Source: Phaeoceros laevis (lineage: Eukaryota > Anthocerotophyta > Anthocerotopsida > Notothyladales). Taken from it: a DNA stretch of 51,163 nt. The DNA is taken from positions 1-51,163 of the forward strand of contig JBNGIQ010006003.1 of the NCBI GenBank assembly GCA_049999765.1, written 5' to 3'. The position numbers and the translations under genes are program-made. The notes beneath the pieces are model-generated. The model saw nothing but the letters and a program-made list of their open reading frames with translations. It did not search any database and was not told the origin of the DNA. Positions 11,725 through 22,702 of the stretch are shown piece by piece. How positions within the stretch are numbered: the first letter of the stretch is position 1; every line of letters begins with the position of its first letter.

Positions 11725-12703
11725 ATTGGTAGTGACTTGGGAAGATGTTTCGCCTTCATCCATTCTTCTGACATTGTTATCCTCTCAAGGTCAACATAGG
11801 CTTAAAATAGCAACCGTCTGTGCTATATTACTTGTGTATTATTACTGTATTACTTGTATATTACTCTGTCTTAAGAAAAACATTTTGAACTCGATATTCG
11901 CGGCAGATGCGGATATTCGCATGGTTTTCAAGGCGTTTGTGAAGCGAGAGGAGATCGGCTGGCGCATGGAGACGCCTCATGCGCGTTTGTTAAATTGTTA
12001 TACACACAAGGCAGGGCCTAGCCCTCCGTAGGGCGTTCAATACGTCAGTTGGGTTCCCCCTCGTACAACGTACAAACTTTTGAGTCCTTGTCCCACAACC
12101 TCAGTGGACGAGAACGTCATAACTAATATAACCGCTTACAAGCAGTTAAGAGACGTCACATGTACTGTGCCCTGTACTGTGCCCTGTCTCCGAACTTCGT
12201 GCACACGCCGAACAAGAGAAACCCTTCTCTATGACTTCTATCTCGAGGAGCTTGAGAAGTTCGCAGATGACGAGGAGGTTGAGAAGTTCGCAGACATGAC
12301 TGCGTTGGATGCCAAAAAGGTTCGCAAGAAGGTTCGCAGGGTACCAAGGAAATACTAGAGAAGATCACTCTTGATAGTTGTGAGTAGTATCTTGAGATGC
12401 TATGACTGCGTTGGATGCCAAGAAGGTTCGCAGGGTACTTAGGAAATACTAGAGAAGATCACTCTTGATAGTTGTGAGTAGTATCTTGAGCTGCTGTGTG
12501 CGTGAACACTTCCGCACAATGTAAGCGCTTCCAATCTATAATGCAGTGCCCGTTCGCTAAAACAAACAAGAGAAGCATCCTGCCACCAAGACATGCTGGA
12601 AATTGTTGCCCAAATCGCGGTGGGACCCCACATGATACAAGATTCTCTTGAATCATGAGGAAAGCTGGATAACAGTACACCTCTAACCTCGCAAAAATGT
12701 TCG
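11725..12703. other. Region between two convergent permease genes
   Basis: It holds the two 3' UTRs. A diverged direct repeat with spacing of about 106 bp lies at 12297-12490, with nested 12- and 30-bp repeats before it. An open frame at 12080-12358 is short and repetitive and is not supported as a gene. Confidence 0.45.
12250..12490. repeat. Direct repeat, spacing about 106 bp
   Basis: The segment starting at 12297 (TGACTGCGTTGGATGCCAA) recurs at 12403 and stays near-identical for about 85 bases, apart from a 12-base insertion in the first copy. A GAGAAGTTCGCAGA word is repeated just upstream at 12252 and 12281. Confidence 0.8.
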
Positions 12704-15115
12704 TCATCTCAGGTCCTCAGTATCTTCACCGTCCTCAAGTGGAGCTTTGGCGTAAAGAGGTGATCTTGAGTCCACTGCTGTCTGGACTACAGCATTGTGT
12801 TGGCCATACACAGCGTACACAATGATTGCCCCAAGATTTAAAACGACAAATCGTACCCAGGCTTCCCAGTGCAACTGCAAGAATTTGAAAATCAACATTA
12901 CGGTTGTCAGACTCAACTAGGTACATTAAGGGGAAGTAGCATTTGCAACTAAAAATTGGATACGCACTCACCTGTGCAAACAAGAAGACGTTCAAAGCAA
13001 TACCCAAGAGTGGTAGCGTGGGTATCCATGGACAAGCGAAAGTTGAAGGTGTCTTGTACACCTGCATGCGAACAGCCGTCATGTCATGATCTAGTTTGAA
13101 GATGCACAAGGGAATCATTGCACAATGCCTTCCAGATCCAACGATATGCTCACCTGTCTCACATATAGAGGAATTACAGACATGATGCCGAGAAGGAAAA
13201 AAACTATTCCAGTTACAGTATGTCCGTATCTGTAGCTGATGCCAACCAGGAAGCTGAAGAGTGCAAAACTAGCTATCCCTGTTATGGCCTCTTGCCATCT
13301 TGTGACCGCAAGACGTTCTGAGATAATGCGCTCATGCTCTGCCTCTGCAGCTGTAATGCGTAGCATTAACACACAGGCAGACACCACTGAATATCCGAAC
13401 TGTTCACACACACCCAGTCGACAGCCGTACATTAGTTTATCATCACAGGGTACATCCACGAAGAAATGAAAGATTGCGAAGGGTCTGAACTCACCAAGCA
13501 ACCGACTGAGAGAATGTGTGACAGGTGACTGACGTCAACTAAAGTGGCTAAGACTGCCGCTACAACTCCAACCCATATTTGTGCCAACACTGGGGTATGA
13601 TGAAGGGGATTGATGCGTGCAAAAATTACTGGCAGAAGCCCGTCTCGTCCGAGTCCCAGGTACAAGCGTGACTGCAACACAAGCAAGGAATGTAAGAACA
13701 TGATTCATGCCCATCTTGCACAAGCACTGGCCACCAGTAACACACAGAATATCAATAGATGAGAAGATAAAACCTCCAACAAAGGTATTTAGTCTCGCAC
13801 CTGAACATAAAGGCCCACAAGGAGGGTAGTGGTGAGGCCAGCAACTGCGCCGACACCGATGAGAGTACTAATAAGGAAAAGTCCCTTGGCCTGGAAGGCT
13901 TGTGCAAGAGGTGCGTCGCCACCAAGCTCAATGTAGGGCACCATGCCCGTGATAACCAGGCTCACTCCCACGTACAGTGTCGCGCAAGCCAGCAGACTAG
14001 CGATTATGCCAATTGGTAAGTCTCGCTGCAAGGCCAGGCGCTCTGTGAGAAATAAGCACATCTTGCGTGGATGACTTTGATGGCAACAATCTCGTCACAT
14101 TCATTCGTTTGTCAGTTGGAGATAACAATACCTGAGGGTGTTTGCTCTCCTCCGCAGAGTTGGCAACAGCATCAAATCCGACGTAAGAGAAGAACACAAC
14201 AGTGGCGCCCGTCACAACAGCAGAGAATCCGTTTGGTAAGAAGGGACTCCAGTTGGAAGTGTCCACTTCAAAGGCGCCAACAGCAACCACCAGCAAAACG
14301 ACAACAATCTGGGGATAACAGTGATACAAAAGGTCAATCCTGCTGCAAAGAGCCAATATTTGCAGAAAGCTGGTCGGGAGTTATACCTTGAACACTGTCA
14401 TCACGGAATTCAGAATTGCTGATTCCCGCACACCTTGGCAGAGAATGACGGTCAGGACGACCAGCATGACAGGAGCTAAAAGGTTGATGGACAACCAGCC
14501 ACCAAAATATTCCTGACCCCCGCTGAACCATGCTGGCAATGATCGTACGGCAGGAATGAAGCTGAGCAGAGAAATCAAGTAGCTCGCAAGACTTCGCGCA
14601 ATACTTGCTGCACCAATGTGGTAATCCAGCATCAAATTGCAGAAGACAAGGAAGGCGGTGAGCTCGTTGAAGGTGCAGTACGAGTAGAGGTACGCTCCAC
14701 CCACGAGAGCAGGAAATCTGGTGGAGAGCTCCCCGTAGCATAGGGCATTAAACACACAAGCCGCCCCTGCTAGCATAAAGCTGAACACAACACCTGGAAG
14801 GAAGCAGAGCACACTGGCGTCATTGACAAGGCCAAAATGGAGTCAGAGAGTAAGGCAGGACAGGGAAGGAGACGCACCAGGGCCTGTATCATGCGCCACA
14901 GTGCCGGTAATGACGAAGATGCCGGATCCAATGGAGGCGCCAATGCCCAGGAGAATGAGATCCCATGCTCCCAGCTTTCTACTCAATCCGACTTCAGCAC
15001 CCTGCTGCGCCTTCCGCTCCGCAGCCTGCAGCAGAGGCGCGGACTTGACGCGCAGGGCGTGGGACTGGAACTCCGACCACCACGACCCATTCGAGCGGGC
15101 GCTGTCATAGCCCAT
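12704..15115 (-). CDS. CAT9-like cationic amino-acid transporter (APC superfamily)
   Basis: Minus-strand exons 15115-14878, 14793-14387, 14308-14132, 14025-13801, 13671-13495, 13399-13154, 13061-12972 and 12874-12704 join to a 576-residue frame. The first exon carries LSRKLGAWDLILLGIGASIG followed by SGIFVITGTVA. Later exons carry YHIGAASIARSLASY, the VGFDAVANSAEESKHPQRDL loop, GLTTTLLVGLYVQSRLYLGL and a final LHWEAWVRFVVLN segment. This order and these motifs match plant CATs, closest to the CAT9 type as far as memory allows. About fourteen membrane helices are expected. Such proteins move amino acids across vacuolar, endosomal or plasma membranes. The C-terminus is short and acidic. The start is the only ATG before the conserved region in exon 1. 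Confidence 0.94.
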
Positions 15116-15557
15116 ACCTGGAAGCCTAATGGGGCGCAGTCACGGGGGAAGGGCTGCCAGACGACTACATGCCTGTCGTTCTCGCTGCCGAAAGGTGCTG
15201 TTCACCTGGTCATTCGGCAGTGTGGTATCCTATCACCGTGGTTCTCGCTGCCTTCAGTTCCAGACCAACTGCGCTCCTTCTATAGCCATCCTGATCGTTG
15301 AACTTAGAGGATAATGGCTGCTTCGCCTGATAATGATGCGCATATGTGCCGCGGAATCTTCTGGAAAGTGCCGAGGTTTTTGGTCATGCCCTTAGGCTGG
15401 AGTAGATTTGACGTTCTTTTGTGATGGGACGAGCTGTCCCAGGGTGTTTTCAGGGGGTTGGAAGATATTAGTACCAGCTCCTCTGACCAGTGGCAGGACA
15501 GAGACCACAAGAAATTCGCCCATTCACACAAGAAACATGATGTTGAGCCTGTCGCTG
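15116..15557. other. Intergenic region between PPR and CAT9-like genes
   Basis: Both neighbours are on the minus strand, so this is the PPR 3' UTR plus the CAT9-like promoter. No gene is seen; open frames here are antisense or short. Confidence 0.4.
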
Positions 15558-18500
15558 TCAAGCCTTGGTTTCCGCGGAGAAAAAGTGCACCTCAGTGTCA
15601 ACTTCAATCCAGCTGCGCCCAAGCTCCTTCCTCACGCCCCTGTCCTTCATGCTTTTCCACACGGCTGCCTCATCATCCCACCTGCTTGCTGCCGCATAGG
15701 CACTTGCCAGAAGGACGTATGCTGAAGAATGGTCTGGTTCCAGATCAATAACGATCTGTGCAGCACGTTCTGCCATCAGAAGATTGTTATGGAGTCTGCA
15801 CGCACTCAGAAAGGCCCGCCAGAGCACTGAACTGGTCTGAGAGGGTCTACTTCTGACAAGCTCCTCTGCTTCTTCCAGCTGACCTGCACGACCCAGGAGA
15901 GACACCATACAGGTGTAGTGCTCAACAGAGGGTGACAGTCCGTGGTGTTTGGTCATTGAGTTGAACAACTCCCAGCCAGCATGTACTAGACCCAAGTGGC
16001 TGCACGCACTCAAGAGACTTATGAATGTGACTTTATCAGGCTTCAATCTTTGCTCCTGCATCTGCTGAGACAGATGAATAGCCTCCATACCAAGCCCATG
16101 TTGTGCATATCCCGCAATCATAGCATTCCAGGTGACCACACTCCGCTCTGGCAGGCTGTAAAAGGCTTGCCGAGCATCCTCAATGCTGCCACATTTAGCA
16201 TACATGTCTACAAGAGCTGTTCCGACAATTAGGTTCTTCTCCAGACCAAAGTTGATGACTACGGCGTGTATTTCTCTCCCCCTGTCCAGGATTGAGAGAT
16301 CCGCACATGCGTTCAGTACACTACAGAAAGTAAACGCGTCTGGTTCCACACCTTCACTTTGCATCATTTGAAATAGATTGCAAGCTTCCTGACTGCATCC
16401 TTGCTTTACAAATCCCCCAATGAGTATATTCCACGAAACCACATCCCTTTTGGCCATCTTCTGAAAAACGTCTTCTGCACGGTTGAGGTTTCCCATCCTT
16501 CCGTACATGCCAACAAGCGCATTCCCCACAAGGAGGTCTGTGTCCAAATTTCTTTCGACGACAAGAGCATGAAGTTCCTGACCTCTCTCGCTATCATCCA
16601 AGCTCATACATCCATCTATGATAATCGCAAAGGTGACACTGTCTGGTTCAACACCCTCGGACTCCATGCACATGAAGAGTTCCCACGCCTGCTGCATCTG
16701 TCCTTGCTTGACATACCCTGTGATAATTGCATTCCATGAAACAATATCACGTCCAGGCATTCCAATGAACACTTCTACTGCATCCGCTATGTTCCCACAT
16801 TTGCAATACATGTCAACAAGAGCATTAGAGACAAACAAGTCCCCACTGGCCTTGCATCTTACGGCTTGAGCATGGATCTGCTTGCCCTTTCCACAATCCC
16901 CAGCCATTGCACAAGCTATGAGGACGCTAACATATGTGAATTTGTCCGGTTCCATTTCTTTCTGCATGCAGTTAAATAATTCCAAGGCCTCCTTGGACTG
17001 CCCATGCCTCACGAAGCCCGCAATAAGAACATTCCATGTGAACACAGTCTTGTGGGGCATGCTATCAAACAATGTACGGCCATCCTCGAGGCTGCCACAC
17101 TTCATGTACATTGCAAGCATAGCACTTTGGACATCGAAGTCCTCCTCAAGTCTTCTTTCGACTATGTCCTGGTACAAAGTCTTGCCCTGCTCCAGATCAC
17201 CAACACTGGGAAGAATGGTAACAAATGTTACCCTGCTAGGGAGGAGACCTTCAGTCTTCATCAGCTCATAGAGTTCAAAAGCTTCAGCATGACGATCATG
17301 CTGAACGTGACCACTGATTAAGGTATTCCACGAGACCACGTCTCGCAAAGGCATGCTGTCAAACACTTGGCATGCAAGGTCTAAGCTGCCAGACTTGACA
17401 TACATGTCAATGAGAGCATTACTCACAAGTTGATCTATCTTGACCTCACAGGCAAGAATACAGCCATGTACCAACTTGCCCCCTTCGAGAGCTCCTTGAC
17501 TGCCAAGTGCATTCAGAATGCTGGCAAATGTGTCCTTGTCAGGTTCTGTGCCCTCATCATGCATTTGCTGAAACAGACTGAGAGACTCCCCAATGTCACC
17601 CAGTTTCGCACAGCCCGCCATTATCGCAGTCCAGCTATGAACAGTCCGTTGGGTCATGCTGGAAAAAGTTGCAGCTGCGTCAGCCCAGCTCCCACATCTG
17701 ACATACATGGCAACAACGGCTGTGTTCAAGGACATATCCATGCACGGCAAAGCCTCTCTAACAAGAGAGAGAATCCACTGCCCCTTCTCCAGGTAGGCCA
17801 AACCACAGCAGGCACGCAGTAGACTGATGAAGGTAGCACTATTTGCCTTCACAGCAGCCAATCGCATCTTTTCAAACATCTCAAACGCCCTATCCTGCTG
17901 CCTAGCGTCTACATATCCAGCAATGATGGTATTCCACGACACAACATCACGAAGAGGCATCCTCTCAAACACTTCATACGCAGCCTCCACAATCCCATTC
18001 TTGGAATACATATCAACCAAAGCATTTCCAACAAACACATCGGTCTCCAGTCCTCTCCGAATTATTTGGTCGTGCAGAGACATACCCTCCTTCAAAGCCC
18101 CCACATTAGCACAGAGACTGAGAATGCTGCTGAAGGTGTAACTGTCTGGGACCACACCAGCCTCGTCCATTCTCCGGAAAATCTCGAAGGCCTCTCGTGC
18201 TCGGTGGGAGTGAGCACATCCAGCAATCACAGCATTCCAGGAAACGACATCTTTCTTCTTCATCGACCAAAACATCTCCACCCCATCGTCAATGCCCCCA
18301 CAGTCGATGTACATTTGCAGAAGACAATTCCCTACATAACCATCCACCTCAATTCCTCGCTCTCGAATGAATACATGAATCCTCCTTCCGTGATCCAGGG
18401 AGCCTGAGCTGATACATGCACCCAGAATGCTCCCCAGGGTATACTTGTCAGGCACCGCCCCCTCCTTCCCCATCTGCCAAAAGAGCTCGAAAGCCTTTTC

Positions 18501-18896
18501 AGCAGGTCCACTTCTGGCATACTCCTTGATCAAGGCATTCCAAGCAAAAGTCCTCCTCCTTGAAATTAACCGGTCAAAGACACTGTGTGCATCGCCTACT
18601 CTCCCACACTCGGCATACAAGCTCACTATCCCGGCTCCCAGGAATCCATCCTCGGCCAGCCCCTGCCTCATCATGTATCGATGCAATCTTCTGCCGTGAG
18701 CCAATGCTTTCCCCCTCACACACCCCTGCAGCAGGGAATTCAGGGCTCCACGGCCCACCTCCAACCCTTCCTTCTCCACCGACTCCAACACCTGTAGGGC
18801 TTCATCCAGCCTGCCCTGCATGCTCAGGACTGCCACATCTTCCGCAACAGCGCTGAACCTGCGGCCTCCCAGCTGCAACGCCCGGAATACACACAT
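15558..18896 (-). CDS. Long PLS-class pentatricopeptide repeat protein with E domain
   Basis: A single uninterrupted exon encodes 1112 residues starting at an ATG. After a short N-terminal stretch the protein is almost entirely PPR repeats arranged as P-L-S triplets. Nine segments of the form PDxxTFxxxLxAC can be counted, together with many DVVSWNALI and GNALVDMYxKCG turns, so about thirty motifs in all. The C-terminal 90 residues have the E/E+ type signature (SSAYVLLASAYAAASRWDD then GRSWIEVDTEVHFF) and stop without a DYW deaminase domain. Such proteins bind organelle RNA, usually for C-to-U editing, and E-type members recruit a DYW deaminase in trans. The organelle is not certain; the N-terminus is short and Arg/Gln-rich rather than a clear transit peptide. 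Confidence 0.95.
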   Translation of the reverse strand: MCVFRALQLGGRRFSAVAEDVAVLSMQGRLDEALQVLESVEKEGLEVGRGALNSLLQGCVRGKALAHGRRLHRYMMRQGLAEDGFLGAGIVSLYAECGRVGDAHSVFDRLISRRRTFAWNALIKEYARSGPAEKAFELFWQMGKEGAVPDKYTLGSILGACISSGSLDHGRRIHVFIRERGIEVDGYVGNCLLQMYIDCGGIDDGVEMFWSMKKKDVVSWNAVIAGCAHSHRAREAFEIFRRMDEAGVVPDSYTFSSILSLCANVGALKEGMSLHDQIIRRGLETDVFVGNALVDMYSKNGIVEAAYEVFERMPLRDVVSWNTIIAGYVDARQQDRAFEMFEKMRLAAVKANSATFISLLRACCGLAYLEKGQWILSLVREALPCMDMSLNTAVVAMYVRCGSWADAAATFSSMTQRTVHSWTAIMAGCAKLGDIGESLSLFQQMHDEGTEPDKDTFASILNALGSQGALEGGKLVHGCILACEVKIDQLVSNALIDMYVKSGSLDLACQVFDSMPLRDVVSWNTLISGHVQHDRHAEAFELYELMKTEGLLPSRVTFVTILPSVGDLEQGKTLYQDIVERRLEEDFDVQSAMLAMYMKCGSLEDGRTLFDSMPHKTVFTWNVLIAGFVRHGQSKEALELFNCMQKEMEPDKFTYVSVLIACAMAGDCGKGKQIHAQAVRCKASGDLFVSNALVDMYCKCGNIADAVEVFIGMPGRDIVSWNAIITGYVKQGQMQQAWELFMCMESEGVEPDSVTFAIIIDGCMSLDDSERGQELHALVVERNLDTDLLVGNALVGMYGRMGNLNRAEDVFQKMAKRDVVSWNILIGGFVKQGCSQEACNLFQMMQSEGVEPDAFTFCSVLNACADLSILDRGREIHAVVINFGLEKNLIVGTALVDMYAKCGSIEDARQAFYSLPERSVVTWNAMIAGYAQHGLGMEAIHLSQQMQEQRLKPDKVTFISLLSACSHLGLVHAGWELFNSMTKHHGLSPSVEHYTCMVSLLGRAGQLEEAEELVRSRPSQTSSVLWRAFLSACRLHNNLLMAERAAQIVIDLEPDHSSAYVLLASAYAAASRWDDEAAVWKSMKDRGVRKELGRSWIEVDTEVHFFSAETKA

Positions 18897-19389
18897 CTCC
18901 CACAGGTGGTGTCAGCGGATATCACGTGCCACAAAAATCACGTGATAGACTACATCCCCGCATGGCAGGCGCGACGGGGGTGAGAATTTCGAGGGAAATC
19001 AGAGGAAGATGGGCCATGACCATATCCCATAGGGGATCTCGCCTCGGCTAAAACAACGGAAACGCCAGGACCCAGTCCGGGCAACGGCCAGCCACAAGTC
19101 GTGGTCCTTGCCGGCGGTGATTGCGCGCACGATGCCACGCCTCTAACTTGACCGGTTGGCCAGGCAACGGGGACAGAAAACCCGGGCCCGGCCGGGTGGT
19201 CCCCCAGCAGCTCTATCCAGACTGGCTATCGTCCTCGGGTCCTACTCGTCAGGCAGGCCGGCTGCAGGCTACATTCAGGCTCAGCCGCAGCCGCAGTCTT
19301 GGGAATCCGCCAGTTCTTTCCGTGGTGGATGCTGCTGTTGGTCTCCGTTTGGTCATCGTCGAGCGCCCCGGCAGCTAGTCCTCGCCCCG
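18897..19389. other. Divergent promoter region between PPR and NPH3 genes
   Basis: About 490 bases separate the PPR ATG (minus) from the NPH3 ATG (plus). The region is GC-rich and contains an ATCACGTG word near 18923 and its near-repeat at 18938 (AATCACGTGAT), which are G-box-like. No gene is seen. Confidence 0.4.
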
Positions 19390-22269
19390 ATGGCGGTGGC
19401 TCCCAAGGCTGAGAAGCTGCCTCCATTGAAGCACCGCAGCTCACGCTCGAGCTTCACTGCGAAACGACCCAGCGAATGGTGATTCCAGTGCTCCCCACGC
19501 TTCTTGCTTGCCCTGCATCCGTCGTAGCTTCTGCCCCGGCACCTGGTCAGCCTCTTGTCTGTGGCTGCCTCGGGCTCTGATTCTGCTTGCTTGTGTTCTA
19601 CTGCTCCCATTCTTCCCACGCCGAATTCTCTCACTGTCTTTGTAGCATATTTTGTTGTTGGCTTTCATCTATCGGCCATTTCTGCTGTCGAAGCCTGGTG
19701 TATGCATTCCTTGTTTTATTTGGTGATCAGTGAGAATTCCAGGTTGCGATGTCTATTTTTAGCCTAAACTTGCGGTGCTGAGGTTCTTTGATGGGATCTT
19801 CGGCATCGCCCTGCCAAATGGATGTTTTTCCAGGGTCCAGTTGGTTGTTGAGGTCTTGCACCCTCGGGTGCTTGAGTTTTAGGCTATCTGTGCTCTTTCC
19901 TCTGGCCTTCCGGTTCTGGACTCGAGTTGGCTGTAGGGCATGATTCTCCAGTAAGCCGGTTCTCGTGTTTGTCTTTCGGTTGATTTCGGCATTGTGAGCA
20001 GAGCCGTTTAGTCTTGCAGAAGGTTGTTCGCCGTATAGGCCGGTATCTTACCGTAGGATCGAGTAGGAGAGTACTTGGTCCCCGTTAATCATAGCCATTC
20101 CACTCCTCGGGGTTGCAGGTTGTGAGTGCAGTAGTGGCATCACCACTATATCGATGCAATAGCAGAGAAGTGGGGGCGTCGCTGTGCTTCCATCTTGTTG
20201 CGTTCTTGTGGCTGGGGAGCCAAGCGATGCCTGACATTTTTCTGGGTGGCCTTGCAGGGCTTTCACAAGTGACGTCCCTAGTGATGTCGTCATCGATGTT
20301 GATGGTGCCAGCTTTGGTCTCCACAAGGTATGGCATATGTATGATAGCTATGGACTTGAGAGTCGAACAGTAGCTTCAGTGCTGCATCCGGGCACTGCTT
20401 GGGTGTTGTATCTGATCACTTTTTGGTGCTTGTCGTAGTTCCCTCTGGTTTCCAGAAGCGGACGAATCAGGAAACTGGTTTCTGAGGGTAGAGATACGGA
20501 CCAAGGACACTTGGAGCTTAGAGACGTGCCAGGAGGGTCAGAGGCTTTCGAGCTGGCTGCCAAGTTCTGTTATGGTGTGAACTTCGAGATTGCCACATCG
20601 AACGTGGCTGTTTTGCGATGCGTAGCCGAGTTTCTCGAGATGACAGAGGACTTTGGGGAGGGAAATCTTGTCGGCCGCACTGAAGCATTTCTGAATGAGA
20701 TTGTTCTGCAAAGCCTTGCGGACTCGGTGGCAGTGTTACATACATGCGAGAATCTGCTTCCAATGGCAGAGGAACTCCGCATCGTAGGTAGGTGCATTGA
20801 TGCAGCCGCCAGCAAGGCATGCAGGGAGCAGATTGCTTCAAGCCTTGCACGAAGTGACCAGAACTCATCTGGTCGCTCCGAGAATGTGAAGCTGAGCTTT
20901 AATAGCGGTAATAAGGTGTCTTTGATTGACTGGTGGGCAGAAGATCTGTCCGTCCTTCGGATTGACTTCTATCAAAGGGTTCTTGCTGCTATGCGATCAA
21001 GGGGTATCCGCTACGAGAGCATAGGGGGAGCCCTTATGCACTATGCGCACCGTTCCCTAAAAGGACTCAACAGAAAACAAGGAGGGGGTGCAGGGGGACG
21101 CAAAATGAAAGTGCACGACGGTGCAACAGCGGTTGAGCATGAGCAGCGGGTCCTTGTGGAAACAATCGTCAGCTTGTTGCCACAGGAGAAAAACACAGCA
21201 TCTTGTAGCTTCCTATTCGGGCTGCTGAGGACTGCTATCATACTTGATACAACGATTGCCTGCAGACTTGATCTAGAGAAGCGAATCGGGATGCAGCTAG
21301 AGCAGGCTACTCTTGACGACCTTTTGATACCCTCATTTTCATACACTGGTGATACTCTCTTTGATGTGGATATTGTGCACCGAATTCTGGTGAACTTCCT
21401 TCAACAAGAGGATAATGAAGACCTTCAAGATGCGCAAGCTATGTATGAGTCGGACTCCAATACGAGCTCTCCGTCACAGAGTGCAGTCATGAAGGTGGCT
21501 AAGCTGGTTGACAGTTACCTTGCTGAGATTGCACCCGACGCCAACTTGAAGCTATCAAAATTCATTGCACTTGCAGAGCTGCTTCCAGAATATGCTAGGG
21601 TGGTTGATGACGGTCTATACAGAGCAATAGATATCTACTTGAAGGTGAGGTTCTTGAATCAGTGAGGGATTTGTTGTGTGTTCTGTGATAAGTTTGCAGC
21701 CTTGAATTCTTCCCCAGTGGGCTAACGAAGTTTGTCGGATTCAGGCTCATCCAGTGCTATCGGAGATGGAGAGGAAGAAACTGTGCAAGTTGATGGACTG
21801 TCAAAAGCTATCTCAAGAGGCCTGCACCCATGCAGCTCAAAACGAACGGCTTCCTGTCCAAGTTGTGGTACAGGTGCTTTATTTTGAACAATTAAGGTTG
21901 CGAACAGCCATGACCGGTTCCTTTACAGATGGTGAGCATGCGGGACACTACTCGCAAAGGATCAGCAGTGGAGCCCTAAGTGCTGCAATCTCTCCTCGAG
22001 ATAATTACTCTGCTGTCCGACGAGAGAACAGGGAACTTAAACTGGAAGTCGCCCGGATGAGGATGAGGTTGACAGACCTTGAGAAGGAGCATGTTAACAT
22101 GAAACAGGACATGGAGAAGTCAGGCGGAGCTCAAAAATTCATGAGTTCCGTGACCAAAAGGCTTGGCAAATTGAATCCTTTCGGAAAATCCAGCAAGGAG
22201 TCATCGACTCAGAAAAATCCACAGACACCTGATCTACAAAAGAGGAGAAGGCGGCATTCCATTTCCTAG
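19390..22269 (+). CDS. BTB/NPH3-domain protein (NRL family)
   Basis: Exons 19390-19478, 20258-20327, 20439-21644 and 21745-22269 give 629 residues. The N-terminus (30 residues, basic) joins at SEW/A to the BTB core VPSDVVIDVDGASFGLHK, then FPLVSRSGRIRKL. The NPH3 domain begins near residue 213 with IDWWAEDLSVLRIDFYQRV and runs to the highly conserved HPVLSEMERKKLCKLMDCQK followed by QVVVQVLYFEQLRLR. A C-terminal coiled coil (RRENRELKLEVARMRMRLTDL) and a very basic end follow. The family provides substrate adaptors for CUL3 ubiquitin ligases and acts at the plasma membrane in phototropin signalling and auxin transport. Length and domain order are normal. Intron 1 is 779 bp. The subclade is not assigned. 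Confidence 0.95.
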
Positions 22270-22702
22270 AACGTCTCTGCTAACAGTGATGCATCTTAGG
22301 GCTGAAAGTTTGTATGTACATGTGTATCATTATTAGATCATGCCATTAATTAGTCTTTTTCAGAAGGATGACTGAAGGGTGTTGTCAGCGGGGATAGCTT
22401 TAGGCAGGAGATGTTTCGAAACAGACCCCGGATTTGGGATTGGATATTCAGGAAAGCCGGGAGGGGGAAGACCGTCTCCCTCACGCACAATTCTCTGTAA
22501 CTCACATGATTGCTTGCATTCTCTGGCATAAAACCAGTTTTTTTTCAGGCTCCTTGGGCGGCGGGCGCTATATTTTATGTCTTGCAGACATGTATGCCAG
22601 AACACGTCTTGCAAATAACTGGAAGTCCATTTATGTAGTAAGAATTGACCAGGTGTATATCTTGAGCTCTCCAATATTCTAGCTTGGCAAGGATACCCGA
22701 TC
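22270..22702. other. Convergent 3' region between NPH3 and acyl-CoA oxidase genes
   Basis: Holds both 3' UTRs. No additional gene or structural RNA is recognised. Confidence 0.4.

Noticed and set aside
12080-12358. Plus-strand open frame of 92 residues between the permease genes
   Set aside because: It is made of short repeats, has no family similarity, and lies in the shared 3' region.
14837-15301. Plus-strand frame of 154 residues
   Set aside because: It overlaps exon 1 of the CAT9-like gene in antisense and shows no domain.
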